Virus record (IMG/VR): IMGVR_UViG_3300032246_000430
Location: 1-29,528 of that record
Length of the DNA stretch: 29,528 nucleotides
DNA from: a virus
Direction: 5' to 3' (one strand)
Under the pieces are notes generated by a model. It worked only from the letters and a program-made list of their open reading frames with translations, did not search any database and had not been told where the DNA came from. Position 1 is the first letter of the stretch. Each line of letters begins with the position of its first letter. The position numbers were made by a program, and so were the translations under genes. Below, piece by piece: positions 6,210 through 13,739 of this stretch.

Positions 6210-6217
6210 CAAATATA
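6210..6217 (-). promoter_or_regulatory. -7 promoter box before DUF3310/endolysin
   Basis: TATATTTG on the minus strand in the 14-nt gap between genes, ending 4 nt (CAAA) before the ATG. No clear TTG lies at the -33 distance, so the call rests on the box and its position. Confidence 0.5.
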
Positions 6218-6219
6218 AG

Positions 6220-7065
6220 TTAAGCACGATAAGTAAATGCGTTTATTTTGCAAGTTGCTATTCCGTCAACCATTTTACGTTCTGGGCACATCTCTAACCA
6301 ACGACCACCAAGAGGCTTTGGAGTTGCCCCTCTCTCAACGTGCCACCCTCCTAATCCTTTGTTGTATTCCTCTTTATAGGTTGCTGTGCGAACCATTAAA
6401 ATATTGCGTAATTCAACCGTATAATGTTTTGTTAAAAATTCATTGGTATAAATAACTTCGTTACATTCGTGTACATGACCCATCCAAATAACATCAGCAC
6501 CCTCAACAAAAGTTGACATCCTATTAAACTGGATAACGCCTCTTGTAACTGGACCGCCCCCACCTGAGCCGTGAAAATATTTAATTTTAAATGTTCGGCG
6601 AATCACTTTCCCATCTAAAAAATTATAAACTATCCATCCACCATAACCACCAGCTTCAATATTGCTGCCACATTCTCTATTTAACCCGAAAACAAATCTT
6701 TGTATAACGTCTGTCTCTTGCCTTTTAATTATATTGGTTTCATGGTTGCCGTACCCAACAACTTTGATTAAATGTGCGTAAGGTTTAAACCATTCAATTG
6801 CATCGTTTACAACGGCATCTAAATAATTATTCACGTTGTGTTCTGGTCTGATTCCCTCCTTGTTCTTACGAGGGTCATAAGCTCCTTGCATGAGGCAGAA
6901 TGTATCGCCATTTAAATGGACATCGTGATTACCTTCAAGTGCTTGGTCTAAATGTTTTTTTAATAATACCCTATCGCATTTTGGGTTATCCCAGTGCAAA
7001 TCAGATAATAATAAAACTTTTTTATTTTCAAATGGAACGACAAATTTGTGAACGTTATTTTTCAT
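6220..7065 (-). CDS. Calcineurin-like metallophosphoesterase
   Basis: 281 aa. All five metallophosphoesterase motifs are visible in order: LLSDLHWDNP (DxH) near residues 20-28, HLNGDTF (GD), VGYGNHET (GNHE), YFHGSGGGG (H) and WMGHVHE (GHxH). These bind two metals and cleave phosphomono- or diesters, often nucleic acid ends or cyclic nucleotides. The substrate is unknown. It sits between the holin candidates and DUF3310/endolysin. Counter-defence by cleaving a signalling nucleotide is possible, but nothing here shows it. Confidence 0.9.
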   Translation of the reverse strand: MKNNVHKFVVPFENKKVLLLSDLHWDNPKCDRVLLKKHLDQALEGNHDVHLNGDTFCLMQGAYDPRKNKEGIRPEHNVNNYLDAVVNDAIEWFKPYAHLIKVVGYGNHETNIIKRQETDVIQRFVFGLNRECGSNIEAGGYGGWIVYNFLDGKVIRRTFKIKYFHGSGGGGPVTRGVIQFNRMSTFVEGADVIWMGHVHECNEVIYTNEFLTKHYTVELRNILMVRTATYKEEYNKGLGGWHVERGATPKPLGGRWLEMCPERKMVDGIATCKINAFTYRA

Positions 7066-7240
7066 CAGTAGTGAAAAAGTTAGTTATAAATTTTCCTAAC
7101 CCACCAGCTATTCCAGATATTAACATTAATTTAGGATTGTCAAGGTTAAGCCCCGCCACAAAAAGTGAAAGGGCTGCCAGTGAATCGCCAAGAACTCTAA
7201 AGCGTTTTGGCGTTGGTTGAAAATATCCTTTTAATCTCAT
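7055..7240 (-). CDS. Holin-like small membrane protein
   Basis: 61 aa. LKGYFQPTPKRFRVLGDS, then two hydrophobic stretches (about 21-34 and 38-55, SLAALSLFVAGL and LMLISGIAGGLGKFITNFF), then a charged end. I recall this layout from flavobacterial phage proteins in the lysis region. The size and the proximity of the amidase support a holin, but the hydrophobicity is moderate. It is coupled to the upstream membrane gene (ATGA). Confidence 0.6.
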   Translation of the reverse strand: MRLKGYFQPTPKRFRVLGDSLAALSLFVAGLNLDNPKLMLISGIAGGLGKFITNFFTTDEK

Positions 7241-7410
7241 TTTTTACTTTTTAAATAGTAGTAACGAATAGCAAATACAGCCGAAATTAAACTCAGAACA
7301 CCCACGCAAAATGATAATATAGGTTGTAATAATGTTGCATAGTGGGTTACTGCACTTATTAAAGTTGCTGTAATTACTGCATCCGCATTTGTATCGTTAA
7401 AGTTCTTCAT
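7237..7410 (-). CDS. 57-aa membrane protein, second holin or antiholin candidate
   Basis: A small gene overlapping the upstream gene by 14 nt and the downstream one by ATGA. It has a weakly hydrophobic first segment (residues about 11-28) and a strong membrane helix at about 30-53 (ILSFCVGVLSLISAVFAIRY), ending LKSKK. Paired membrane proteins ahead of an endolysin often form a holin/antiholin set, and that role is inferred. Confidence 0.65.
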   Translation of the reverse strand: MKNFNDTNADAVITATLISAVTHYATLLQPILSFCVGVLSLISAVFAIRYYYLKSKK

Positions 7411-7786
7411 CAATCAGTTTTAAAAATACTGCATAATACTCAGCCGCTTCAAGATTCTCAAACTGGTCAAGCGTAAAAATAGCATGTGTAATTTCTTTTT
7501 CAGTATCTAAAAGTTCAACGTATTGTTCTTGAAACTTTACAAAATTAGGGCTATCGTTTTTGATTTGTACTTGACCATCAATTTCTTCACCAAGTTCTTT
7601 GATAAGTCCATTACGAACTTCGTCAATTGTTGCAACTTCGGATTTTAACTTATCGGCTAATCTTTGCAACCAATATTTAACCTTTAAGGATAATGGTTGT
7701 GATAATAATCCTTTGTTGTTTTCGTTCCCGAATAACTCTAAATTTAGAGTGTAAATTTCGCCAAGTGTTAATGTTGTGTTTTTCAT
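7397..7786 (-). CDS. Hypothetical helical protein downstream of fibre genes
   Basis: 129 aa, acidic and helical with several coiled-coil-like stretches. No recognised domain. It lies between the tail-fibre group and the holin candidates, so it may be a fibre assembly factor or a small virion protein (inference). A TAACTTTG box ends 7 nt before its ATG. Confidence 0.7.
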   Translation of the reverse strand: MKNTTLTLGEIYTLNLELFGNENNKGLLSQPLSLKVKYWLQRLADKLKSEVATIDEVRNGLIKELGEEIDGQVQIKNDSPNFVKFQEQYVELLDTEKEITHAIFTLDQFENLEAAEYYAVFLKLIDEEL

Positions 7787-8049
7787 ATAATTACAAAGTT
7801 AAGTAAATTACACGCCCAATTGATTACAAAATTGTCATCGTTATTCCATTGACTATAAGTTTCAGCATCCATTGTGAGATTGCCTTGCAAAACTGATGTG
7901 TAGTTTTCTTTGTCTTTGATTGTTTCGACAGATAAAACTTGCCAATAAAATGTAACAGATGTTGGATTCATTGGAAAGTTTAATGCGTCAATTTGAAAGA
8001 TTGTTCCTTCGCCTTTTGTTGGCACTGATATAGGTTGTATAGTTGTCAT
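7783..8049 (-). CDS. Small beta-rich protein following the tail fibre
   Basis: 88 aa from the ATG at 8049, directly after the fibre stop at 8052. A start at 8076 would overlap the fibre end. Sequence: MTTIQPISVPTKGEGT, then alternating strands (VTFYWQVLSVE) and a NWACNLLNF end. I recall similar proteins beside Bacteroidota phage fibre genes but no function. A virion or fibre-associated role is inferred from position. Confidence 0.7.
   Translation of the reverse strand: MTTIQPISVPTKGEGTIFQIDALNFPMNPTSVTFYWQVLSVETIKDKENYTSVLQGNLTMDAETYSQWNNDDNFVINWACNLLNFVII
7794..7801 (-). promoter_or_regulatory. Possible -7 box before the 129-aa gene
   Basis: TAACTTTG on the minus strand, inside the last codons of the upstream gene. 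The nearest TTG is only 15 nt upstream, shorter than usual. It could start a lysis-specific transcript, but support is weak. Confidence 0.35.
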
Positions 8050-8051
8050 AG

Positions 8052-9983
8052 TTAAATTGCAGTTACGGTTGCCCAAGCCCCATTTTGATAAACTTTAAAT
8101 CTGTTAGTTGTAGTGTTATAATATATCATTCCATTTGTACCCGTTGGGTCTGATGCAAGTGAACCAAGTGTAAGTACGTTTGAAACTCTTGCAGTCCCTT
8201 GAACATCTAAACGATATCCAGCGTCTGTGAAAGTGCCTCCGTTTTGGAGGACGAGATTTCCCGTAGTGTTAAAAAATCTACCGACTATATTGCCACTTGC
8301 ATCGTTTAACTGAAAATTTATATTTGTTGTTGTACCCGTTGAAGATAAAACTAAATCAGCCACACTTGTACCCGAAAATCTTACCGAAAAAATTCTTCCA
8401 TAAGCAGCATTATTTGTTCCTATATTAAATCCAGTATGGACTGATGGTAAAATTGTACCAGCAATTCTTACACCGATTTGAGTCACCCCCGTAAATGCAC
8501 CATTCGTAAACGTAGGATTTATATCCAACCCCACCAGCACATCGTTATTCGCAGCAGCAACTAACGTTTGATTCATATACACACCTCTCGCAATTGCAGA
8601 TGAAGCCGTAATTGAACCCGTTGTTGTTAATTGGTTTTGGATACGAGCAGTTCCGTTGACGTCAAGTCGGAAACCAGCATCTGTGAATGTACCGCCGTTT
8701 TGAAGGGTAAAATTCCCAGTTGTACCAAAAAATTGACCTACTGAACCATTGCCTTGACGAAACAATAAAAAACCATTTGATTGTGGTGCGTTTAAAATAA
8801 CACTTTGTGTATCAGCTCTAATAAAATAATTTGATGAAATTGGGGTATCACTATGTAATGAAATAGTAGTTCCACCAATAACATTAGAAGTGTATAGATT
8901 AGCACTACCGATTGTGTTTCTAATAGTTCCGTTGACAGTTAAATTGCCCACCGTTATCGCATTCGTTGTCGTATTCCCCCTACCCGTTACACTTGCCAAC
9001 GTATCGCTTTCCGCAGTTAAATAAGTGTTTGTATCTAAAGCAAACGTTCCAGCAGCAGTCATCTTTACAAATGATGTTGACGCATAGGTTAATGCTGAAA
9101 TAGATGTGAGGTTTGCGTTTAATGGTTGACCACCTAAACCACTTAAAGAATAATTTGGAATATTTAGGACGTTGGCAGTTAACGTAGCCGCACCACTTGA
9201 ACCTGTTGTTGTTAACGATGTGATTCTATTTGTGTAGGCACTATCCCAATTCGAAGCACTTGCCGTTGTTGGAATAGCATAACCAGTTGTTAAACTAAAT
9301 ACACCCGTTGTATTATTGTAAGTTAAACCCGTTGCAATTGAACTTAATGCAGTCAAACCAATACCACCAAGTCCAGCCAATGTATAGTTTGGAATGTTTA
9401 AAACGTTTGCTGCAAAAGTTGAAGCACCCGAATTTCCCGTTGTTGTTAAACTGATAGTTGCTTGTTTGCCATTTAAAGCCATTTGCGTGGCAGTTGAGAT
9501 TGGTTTGTTAGCATCGCTTGTATTGTCGACATTAGACAAACCTACGGCAGTTTTATCGAGGGTTTGAAATGTCTTATCACCACGCCAATATTGTGCAGTT
9601 GTACCAGCAGTAATTGTACCTTCTTTTAGATTTAATGCGTTTTGTACAAGTGTTGAAATTGGTTTATTTATGTCCGATGTGTTGTCTACATTCCCCAAAG
9701 AAACATCATTTTTGTTGATTATAACATCACCAGTTTTACCGTTTACTGATGTAACTGGCGAATTTACATTTGCTATTTTTTGAACAAAATCGGTATCTAA
9801 AATTCCATCATTGAACCAATATTCAATAACTGGATTTGTTCCAATTCCAACTGTTAACCCAATAAATCTTCGATAAGATGGTAATTGGCTTAAAGCTGTT
9901 GAAATATCAACATATGGACCAAATCTATTGTCCAATGGTTTATTAAACTCGGTGCTAAAATTATCGTTTAAAATTATACTCAT
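8052..9983 (-). CDS. Tail fibre / receptor-binding protein
   Basis: 643 aa, rich in Thr, Ser, Asn and Gly, predicted mostly beta. The N-terminus (to ~75) is probably the attachment domain. SVNGKTGDV near 79-87 and two copies of GNVDNTSD/SNVDNTSD (about 97-104 and 150-157), with YWRGDKTFQ between, are typical phage fibre shaft motifs. TTTGxSGAxT...NVLNIPNY occurs twice (about 180-200 and 255-278), and LQNGGTFTDAGxRLDVxGTAR twice in the C-terminal half. The end (MIYYNTTTNRFKVYQNGAW) matches the C-termini of many Bacteroidota phage fibres. Host-receptor binding is inferred. Confidence 0.85.
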   Translation of the reverse strand: MSIILNDNFSTEFNKPLDNRFGPYVDISTALSQLPSYRRFIGLTVGIGTNPVIEYWFNDGILDTDFVQKIANVNSPVTSVNGKTGDVIINKNDVSLGNVDNTSDINKPISTLVQNALNLKEGTITAGTTAQYWRGDKTFQTLDKTAVGLSNVDNTSDANKPISTATQMALNGKQATISLTTTGNSGASTFAANVLNIPNYTLAGLGGIGLTALSSIATGLTYNNTTGVFSLTTGYAIPTTASASNWDSAYTNRITSLTTTGSSGAATLTANVLNIPNYSLSGLGGQPLNANLTSISALTYASTSFVKMTAAGTFALDTNTYLTAESDTLASVTGRGNTTTNAITVGNLTVNGTIRNTIGSANLYTSNVIGGTTISLHSDTPISSNYFIRADTQSVILNAPQSNGFLLFRQGNGSVGQFFGTTGNFTLQNGGTFTDAGFRLDVNGTARIQNQLTTTGSITASSAIARGVYMNQTLVAAANNDVLVGLDINPTFTNGAFTGVTQIGVRIAGTILPSVHTGFNIGTNNAAYGRIFSVRFSGTSVADLVLSSTGTTTNINFQLNDASGNIVGRFFNTTGNLVLQNGGTFTDAGYRLDVQGTARVSNVLTLGSLASDPTGTNGMIYYNTTTNRFKVYQNGAWATVTAI

Positions 9984-10483
9984 GAAAGAATCATTGAGCC
10001 ACTTGTTTTGGTGGCATAGTTAGATTTATAAATTTTAAAACTTGCATCGTATAAAGGTGTTACTACATTGCCAATTACGGCATCATTAAATAAATTTGAA
10101 GCACCACCAATATTGCCTTGATTCAAAGCCGTATTAAACCATTTTGTTTTATTTGAGTAAACATCTTGAATGGCAAACCAAAGGAATTTTCCGTTAGCAT
10201 TCCAGACAATTTGTAAATCTGAATTAGCATATTGATTTACAACGTTACAATTTTCAGTTCTTATCAATGTTACTATTTGAGCCGTTGTTAATAATGTATC
10301 TGATACACCCCAAAAGTAAGGGATTAATGTTGTTGGATTATCTACGTTTCTCACTATTGCACCAATTCCTTGAGCTTGTAAACTACCATCACAACACTTT
10401 TTTGAATATGTGCCATTTGGACATAAACAAGCTCTTATGCCTCCACCTTTTGGGCTAGAATATGATGGTGTTTTAAAACTCAT
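9980..10483 (-). CDS. Fibre-region virion protein with Cys cluster
   Basis: 167 aa. The N-terminus SYSSPKGGGIRACLCPNGTY followed by SKKCCDG contains four cysteines within about 15 residues, possibly a small metal site. The rest is beta-rich with many aromatics (LIPYFWGV, FLWFAIQDVYSNKTKWFN). I recall the Cys-rich start from proteins upstream of flavobacterial phage fibres. A role as fibre connector or baseplate wedge is inferred from its 4-nt overlap with the fibre gene. Confidence 0.7.
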   Translation of the reverse strand: MSFKTPSYSSPKGGGIRACLCPNGTYSKKCCDGSLQAQGIGAIVRNVDNPTTLIPYFWGVSDTLLTTAQIVTLIRTENCNVVNQYANSDLQIVWNANGKFLWFAIQDVYSNKTKWFNTALNQGNIGGASNLFNDAVIGNVVTPLYDASFKIYKSNYATKTSGSMILS

Positions 10484-10977
10484 TTTTTAAATATTAATGT
10501 TACCAAATAGACAGCCACTAAAATAATAACGTAAATCCACCAGTTGTGTTGACATTCTTTAACCTTAATCATAGGTTGGTAAATTGTCTGTTTAACTTTG
10601 ATAGTATCACCTTTAACAACCGTCTTTACTCTTATTACATCATGGTTTCGATATACAATCGTTTTAACGCCATCTTTTTCAATAGTTAGTGTATCTATCT
10701 TTTTTGAATAGAAAGTATCTGTAAACGCAAAAGAATCCCTAATTACAATAGTATCTTTTTGCACAGCTACTTTCATCATAATAATGTCAGGATTTTTCTT
10801 AATAGCTCGTTTTAAATGATACTCCGCCGAACACCCAGTGAATAAAAGTAAAATTAGTAATAGTTTAGTAATTTTAGTAAAAATATCTGATTTCACAACC
10901 TTTGCAAGTTTTACCTCAGAATAAACCTTAACTAATTTTTCTACCTTGTCTGGCTTTGGTGTATAGTTCTTTTTCAT
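10480..10977 (-). CDS. Probable unimolecular spanin (lipoprotein plus C-terminal TM)
   Basis: 165 aa. A long basic N-terminus leads to a hydrophobic stretch (about 38-46) and a lipobox, FTGC, with Cys49 as lipidation site. The middle is beta-rich with repeated DTI/TI motifs (KDTIVIRDS, KIDTLTIEKDG, KGDTIKVKQTIY). The C-terminus is a membrane helix (about 145-163, WWIYVIILVAVYLVTLIF) ending KK. Outer-membrane lipid anchor, beta periplasmic part and inner-membrane C-terminal helix are the architecture of T1-type u-spanins, which fuse the two membranes at lysis. The n-region is unusually long, and the gene is far from the endolysin. Confidence 0.7.
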   Translation of the reverse strand: MKKNYTPKPDKVEKLVKVYSEVKLAKVVKSDIFTKITKLLLILLLFTGCSAEYHLKRAIKKNPDIIMMKVAVQKDTIVIRDSFAFTDTFYSKKIDTLTIEKDGVKTIVYRNHDVIRVKTVVKGDTIKVKQTIYQPMIKVKECQHNWWIYVIILVAVYLVTLIFKK

Positions 10978-11486
10978 ATATTGAAATTAACGTAATTAGT
11001 TGGGTTTGAATTTGGATATTCACCATCCATTTGAGCTGCACTATATTCAGGAAATAAGCCAGTATAATAACTCAAATAACGTACAATCCTTACACGATAA
11101 CTTTCTGCAATATCTCTTTGACGTTTTACAATGGTATCAATTTCGTTTTTATCTGGCAACTGAGTATTTTCAGGGCTATTTCTAACTATCCCAGCATTGC
11201 TTACCTCATAACCATGAAATTGCAATAAATCAGCCATTGCATAATGAATCAATAAAGGTTGCACATATTTTTGAACCAACGCAAGATAATTGCCAGTTAA
11301 AACATTGTTTTTTACATCCGTTAAAATTTTACGATATAGAACCGTTCCTAAAACGCCCTGAACTTCTATATCCTGAGCAATTTTAATAAACGGGGTTAAT
11401 TTATCGACATCAAAATTACCTTGTAATTGGCTGTATTTGAAAATAGTATCTTTGTCTATCAGTAAGACATCATCGTTTGCGTACAT
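10974..11486 (-). CDS. DUF6712-like head-tail connector protein
   Basis: 170 aa. Helical protein with IDKDTIFKYSQLQGNFD, KIAQDIEVQGVLGTVLYRKI, then LLIHYAMADLLQFHG and RDIAESYRVRIVRYLSYYTG. This matches the DUF6712 pattern seen directly after portals in Bacteroidota phages, where it is usually regarded as a connector or adaptor. It lies 2 nt after the portal gene. Confidence 0.75.
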   Translation of the reverse strand: MYANDDVLLIDKDTIFKYSQLQGNFDVDKLTPFIKIAQDIEVQGVLGTVLYRKILTDVKNNVLTGNYLALVQKYVQPLLIHYAMADLLQFHGYEVSNAGIVRNSPENTQLPDKNEIDTIVKRQRDIAESYRVRIVRYLSYYTGLFPEYSAAQMDGEYPNSNPTNYVNFNI

Positions 11487-11488
11487 CG

Positions 11489-13300
11489 TTATTTATTTTT
11501 AAGGCTGCCTTTATTTGGTAAATCAATTGTTTTGGTGCTGGCTTCTTGCCAGTCAGGTGGGTTAAATGGAACGCCTAAAGCATCCGCACTTTGTGAGCTT
11601 ACTCTTTTGTAATTTTCCTCAATGTCCCTTTGTTGGGTTGCTTTTTCGCTTTCACTTAATGGAACGATTTTGCCATTCACTTGCTTTCTGCGATAAGTTA
11701 ATCTATACCATTGGTGGTTACAATTAACGCCACCTTTGAATTGCCAGATAGAATAGTTTGATTTTCCACTTGGTGCAAATTTCCCGTTAATTCCATCTTC
11801 ACCCATTGTTACAATATCCTCACGTCTGTAAACAACGCCTAACTTTGCATTGCTTACCATATCCCTACAAAATTGTCTTGAATTTGAGCCGTTTTGCATT
11901 GGGGCATATCTATAACGCATTAAATAAATTCCTTTGTCGTCTTTGCTCTTTTCGTTTGGTTCGGCAAACCTTTTAAATAATTCAAACTTTGACATTTGTA
12001 TTTCGCTTTCGGCATCCGTTACGGGTTCTTCACTTACCAATTCCCAGTCAGTTGACAAAGTTTCACCTTTTGTTTTAAGATAATCCAACCACTCTTGCTC
12101 ATCTGAATCTGTCATATCTGTTACTGGTGTATTTGAAGTTAATTTAACAGCACTCAAACCGATTTCTTTTTCAGTTGTTGCCTCATCCAAATTCTTACCG
12201 CTTAAATCAGTAAACTCCAACGGCTGTAAAGTTTTAAAGTACACATCTAAGGTGTACCCATTTTTGTACATTATTTGTTTAACAGCATCCAGTAAAAGTT
12301 CCTGAAAAGGTCTGATAACCGTATTGTCAAATAATATACTTGCGTTCTTAATTTCATCAGCGTTGTTACCCAATCCAGAATTATCTTTAATCCCCAATAG
12401 CATCGGAGACGTAATTCGGTGAGCCAACATGATTTTTTGCATTGATTCATTTGATAAAAAAGTATATTGGTTATGTGCATCTGATAATTGCACTGGTGTA
12501 ATATCCGCCTTTGATTCAGCATTGTCATTGAAAGCAATAATAACCTTTCCAGCGTTTGAACTTCCGCCAAATTTGGCTTTAATTTGTGCTTCAATTAAAT
12601 TCTTAATTTCATCAGATGGCTGCCCGTTGTTAAAATTGATTAACATACTTGGTGCCATTCCATTCTTAATATTGTTTAAATGGTAATTACCTATTTCGCA
12701 TTCGATTTCAGCCCATTGAGATCCTCCTTGATAATCTGGTGGGGAAAAATAATAAGAACCGATTGCGTAGGGTTTAATTACAAAAATACATTCGGTATCA
12801 GCCTCATCAAATCCAAATGCTGAAAACCTTTTTGGCTTTTGCCCTCTTTTTAACTCAGCCCAATTTGAACAAAAGTAATACCCCTCAATTTCACCATTTT
12901 CATTGCACTTTTCAGGTCTCAAAGTTTGGATAGCCCAATGGTTTGCTTTAATGTATTGCGTTTTGTCTTTGCTTTTTACAAGTTGAATTGCACATTCACC
13001 CATTGCTTTTAAATCTAACGCACAATTTCTTAAAACGTTTGGGTCTGCAAAAACTTGCATTAAGTTTAAATATCCAGTTAAATTCCTATCGCCCTTAACA
13101 ACTTCTAACCCTTTGCCATAAATTAAATTGGCAATACCTTTTATCGCTGCGTTATTTGTTGGGCTGCCATAAAATAAATCAATCAAGTATTGGTAATAGT
13201 TATTGTCATGGCCATACTCAACCCATTCTTTATTTTTTTGCTCCGTTATTACGGGGCTTGTATATGTTGAAAGGTTTACTATTCTTACGTTATCACTCAT
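11489..13300 (-). CDS. Portal protein with C-terminal extension
   Basis: 603 aa. The dodecameric DNA channel of the capsid vertex. The first ~400 residues read as portal: NNAAIKGIANLIYGKGL, MGECAIQLVKS, HWAIQTLRPEKCNENGEIEG, then ESMQKIMLAHRITSPMLLG and GNNADEIKNASILFDNTVIR. After ~410 comes an extra region with a conserved-looking Cys/His segment (SRQFCRDMV, then YRREDIVTMG, then FKGGVNCNHQWYRLTYRRK), which I recall from capsid-maturation-type phage proteins. The portal therefore seems fused to an assembly domain. It overlaps the upstream gene by 4 nt. Confidence 0.88.
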   Translation of the reverse strand: MSDNVRIVNLSTYTSPVITEQKNKEWVEYGHDNNYYQYLIDLFYGSPTNNAAIKGIANLIYGKGLEVVKGDRNLTGYLNLMQVFADPNVLRNCALDLKAMGECAIQLVKSKDKTQYIKANHWAIQTLRPEKCNENGEIEGYYFCSNWAELKRGQKPKRFSAFGFDEADTECIFVIKPYAIGSYYFSPPDYQGGSQWAEIECEIGNYHLNNIKNGMAPSMLINFNNGQPSDEIKNLIEAQIKAKFGGSSNAGKVIIAFNDNAESKADITPVQLSDAHNQYTFLSNESMQKIMLAHRITSPMLLGIKDNSGLGNNADEIKNASILFDNTVIRPFQELLLDAVKQIMYKNGYTLDVYFKTLQPLEFTDLSGKNLDEATTEKEIGLSAVKLTSNTPVTDMTDSDEQEWLDYLKTKGETLSTDWELVSEEPVTDAESEIQMSKFELFKRFAEPNEKSKDDKGIYLMRYRYAPMQNGSNSRQFCRDMVSNAKLGVVYRREDIVTMGEDGINGKFAPSGKSNYSIWQFKGGVNCNHQWYRLTYRRKQVNGKIVPLSESEKATQQRDIEENYKRVSSQSADALGVPFNPPDWQEASTKTIDLPNKGSLKNK

Positions 13301-13644
13301 AATGTTATAAATTCAGTTGTTTGGGTGGCAGTTGCCGTAAATGGTTTAAATATGTTATAATTATTTGTGCTTTCATTTGACCACGTTGCAAGGTATTCCC
13401 ACAATAAAATTTGCCCGTTAAAAACTCTAAATAGAATTACATCTAAATTATTTGCAACTGCATTAATTGGTGTTAAAGCTGGCAAGGTTAAAGAAACTTT
13501 TGTACCTACTTTTGTAGGTGTTTTAGTTGCCGTTATTTTAGTACGGGTATTTTTATGCAATATTTCAACACTTACACTATTTATTCCCTCAAATGAAATC
13601 AATGGGAAAAAACTTATTAGCGTTGTTGTGTTATTGATTACCAT
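13297..13644 (-). CDS. Small beta-sandwich virion protein, unknown function
   Basis: 115 aa, strongly beta-patterned (TTLISFFPLISFEGINSVSV, ILLWEYLATWSNES). Its position after the tail tube terminator and before the portal suggests a minor head or tail protein. It is the first gene after the terminator and is preceded by the CAACA-N14-CGTTAA motif 6 nt before its ATG. Confidence 0.7.
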   Translation of the reverse strand: MVINNTTTLISFFPLISFEGINSVSVEILHKNTRTKITATKTPTKVGTKVSLTLPALTPINAVANNLDVILFRVFNGQILLWEYLATWSNESTNNYNIFKPFTATATQTTEFITL

Positions 13645-13650
13645 ATTAAA

Positions 13651-13675
13651 TTAACGAAAATATAGATTTGTGTTG
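13651..13675 (-). promoter_or_regulatory. ECF-type late promoter (portal unit)
   Basis: Minus strand CAACA (13671-13675), 14 nt, CGTTAA (13651-13656), then 6 nt to the ATG at 13644. Lies directly downstream of the terminator at 13682-13709. Confidence 0.65.
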
Positions 13676-13681
13676 TTTATT

Positions 13682-13709
13682 AAAAGAAAAAGCCCCAATA
13701 AAGGGGCTT
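13682..13709 (-). terminator. Intrinsic terminator after the tail tube gene
   Basis: Minus strand AAGCCCC (13703-13709) and GGGGCTT (13690-13696), a perfect 7-bp stem with a 6-nt loop, followed by a T-rich tract. Confidence 0.85.
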
Positions 13710-13739
13710 AAACAAAACTAAACTATTATGAAAACAAGA

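Noticed and set aside
6206-6253. Longer start for DUF3310 (6253)
   Set aside because: Would run through the promoter box and the metallophosphoesterase end. The family begins at the ATG at 6205.
6220-7065. Specific anti-CBASS or other counter-defence assignment for the metallophosphoesterase
   Set aside because: The metal motifs are clear, but nothing visible identifies a cyclic-nucleotide substrate, so only the general family is called.
8050-8076. Longer start for the 88-aa gene (8076)
   Set aside because: Would overlap the fibre end in another frame. ATG at 8049 follows the fibre stop directly.
12271-12594. 107-codon minus-strand frame inside the portal gene
   Set aside because: Out of frame with a clear portal core, no start signal, and the translation has no domain-like pattern.
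13661-13670. Plus-strand TAGATTTG box
   Set aside because: Would transcribe the plus strand, where no gene exists. It overlaps the spacer of the minus-strand late promoter.
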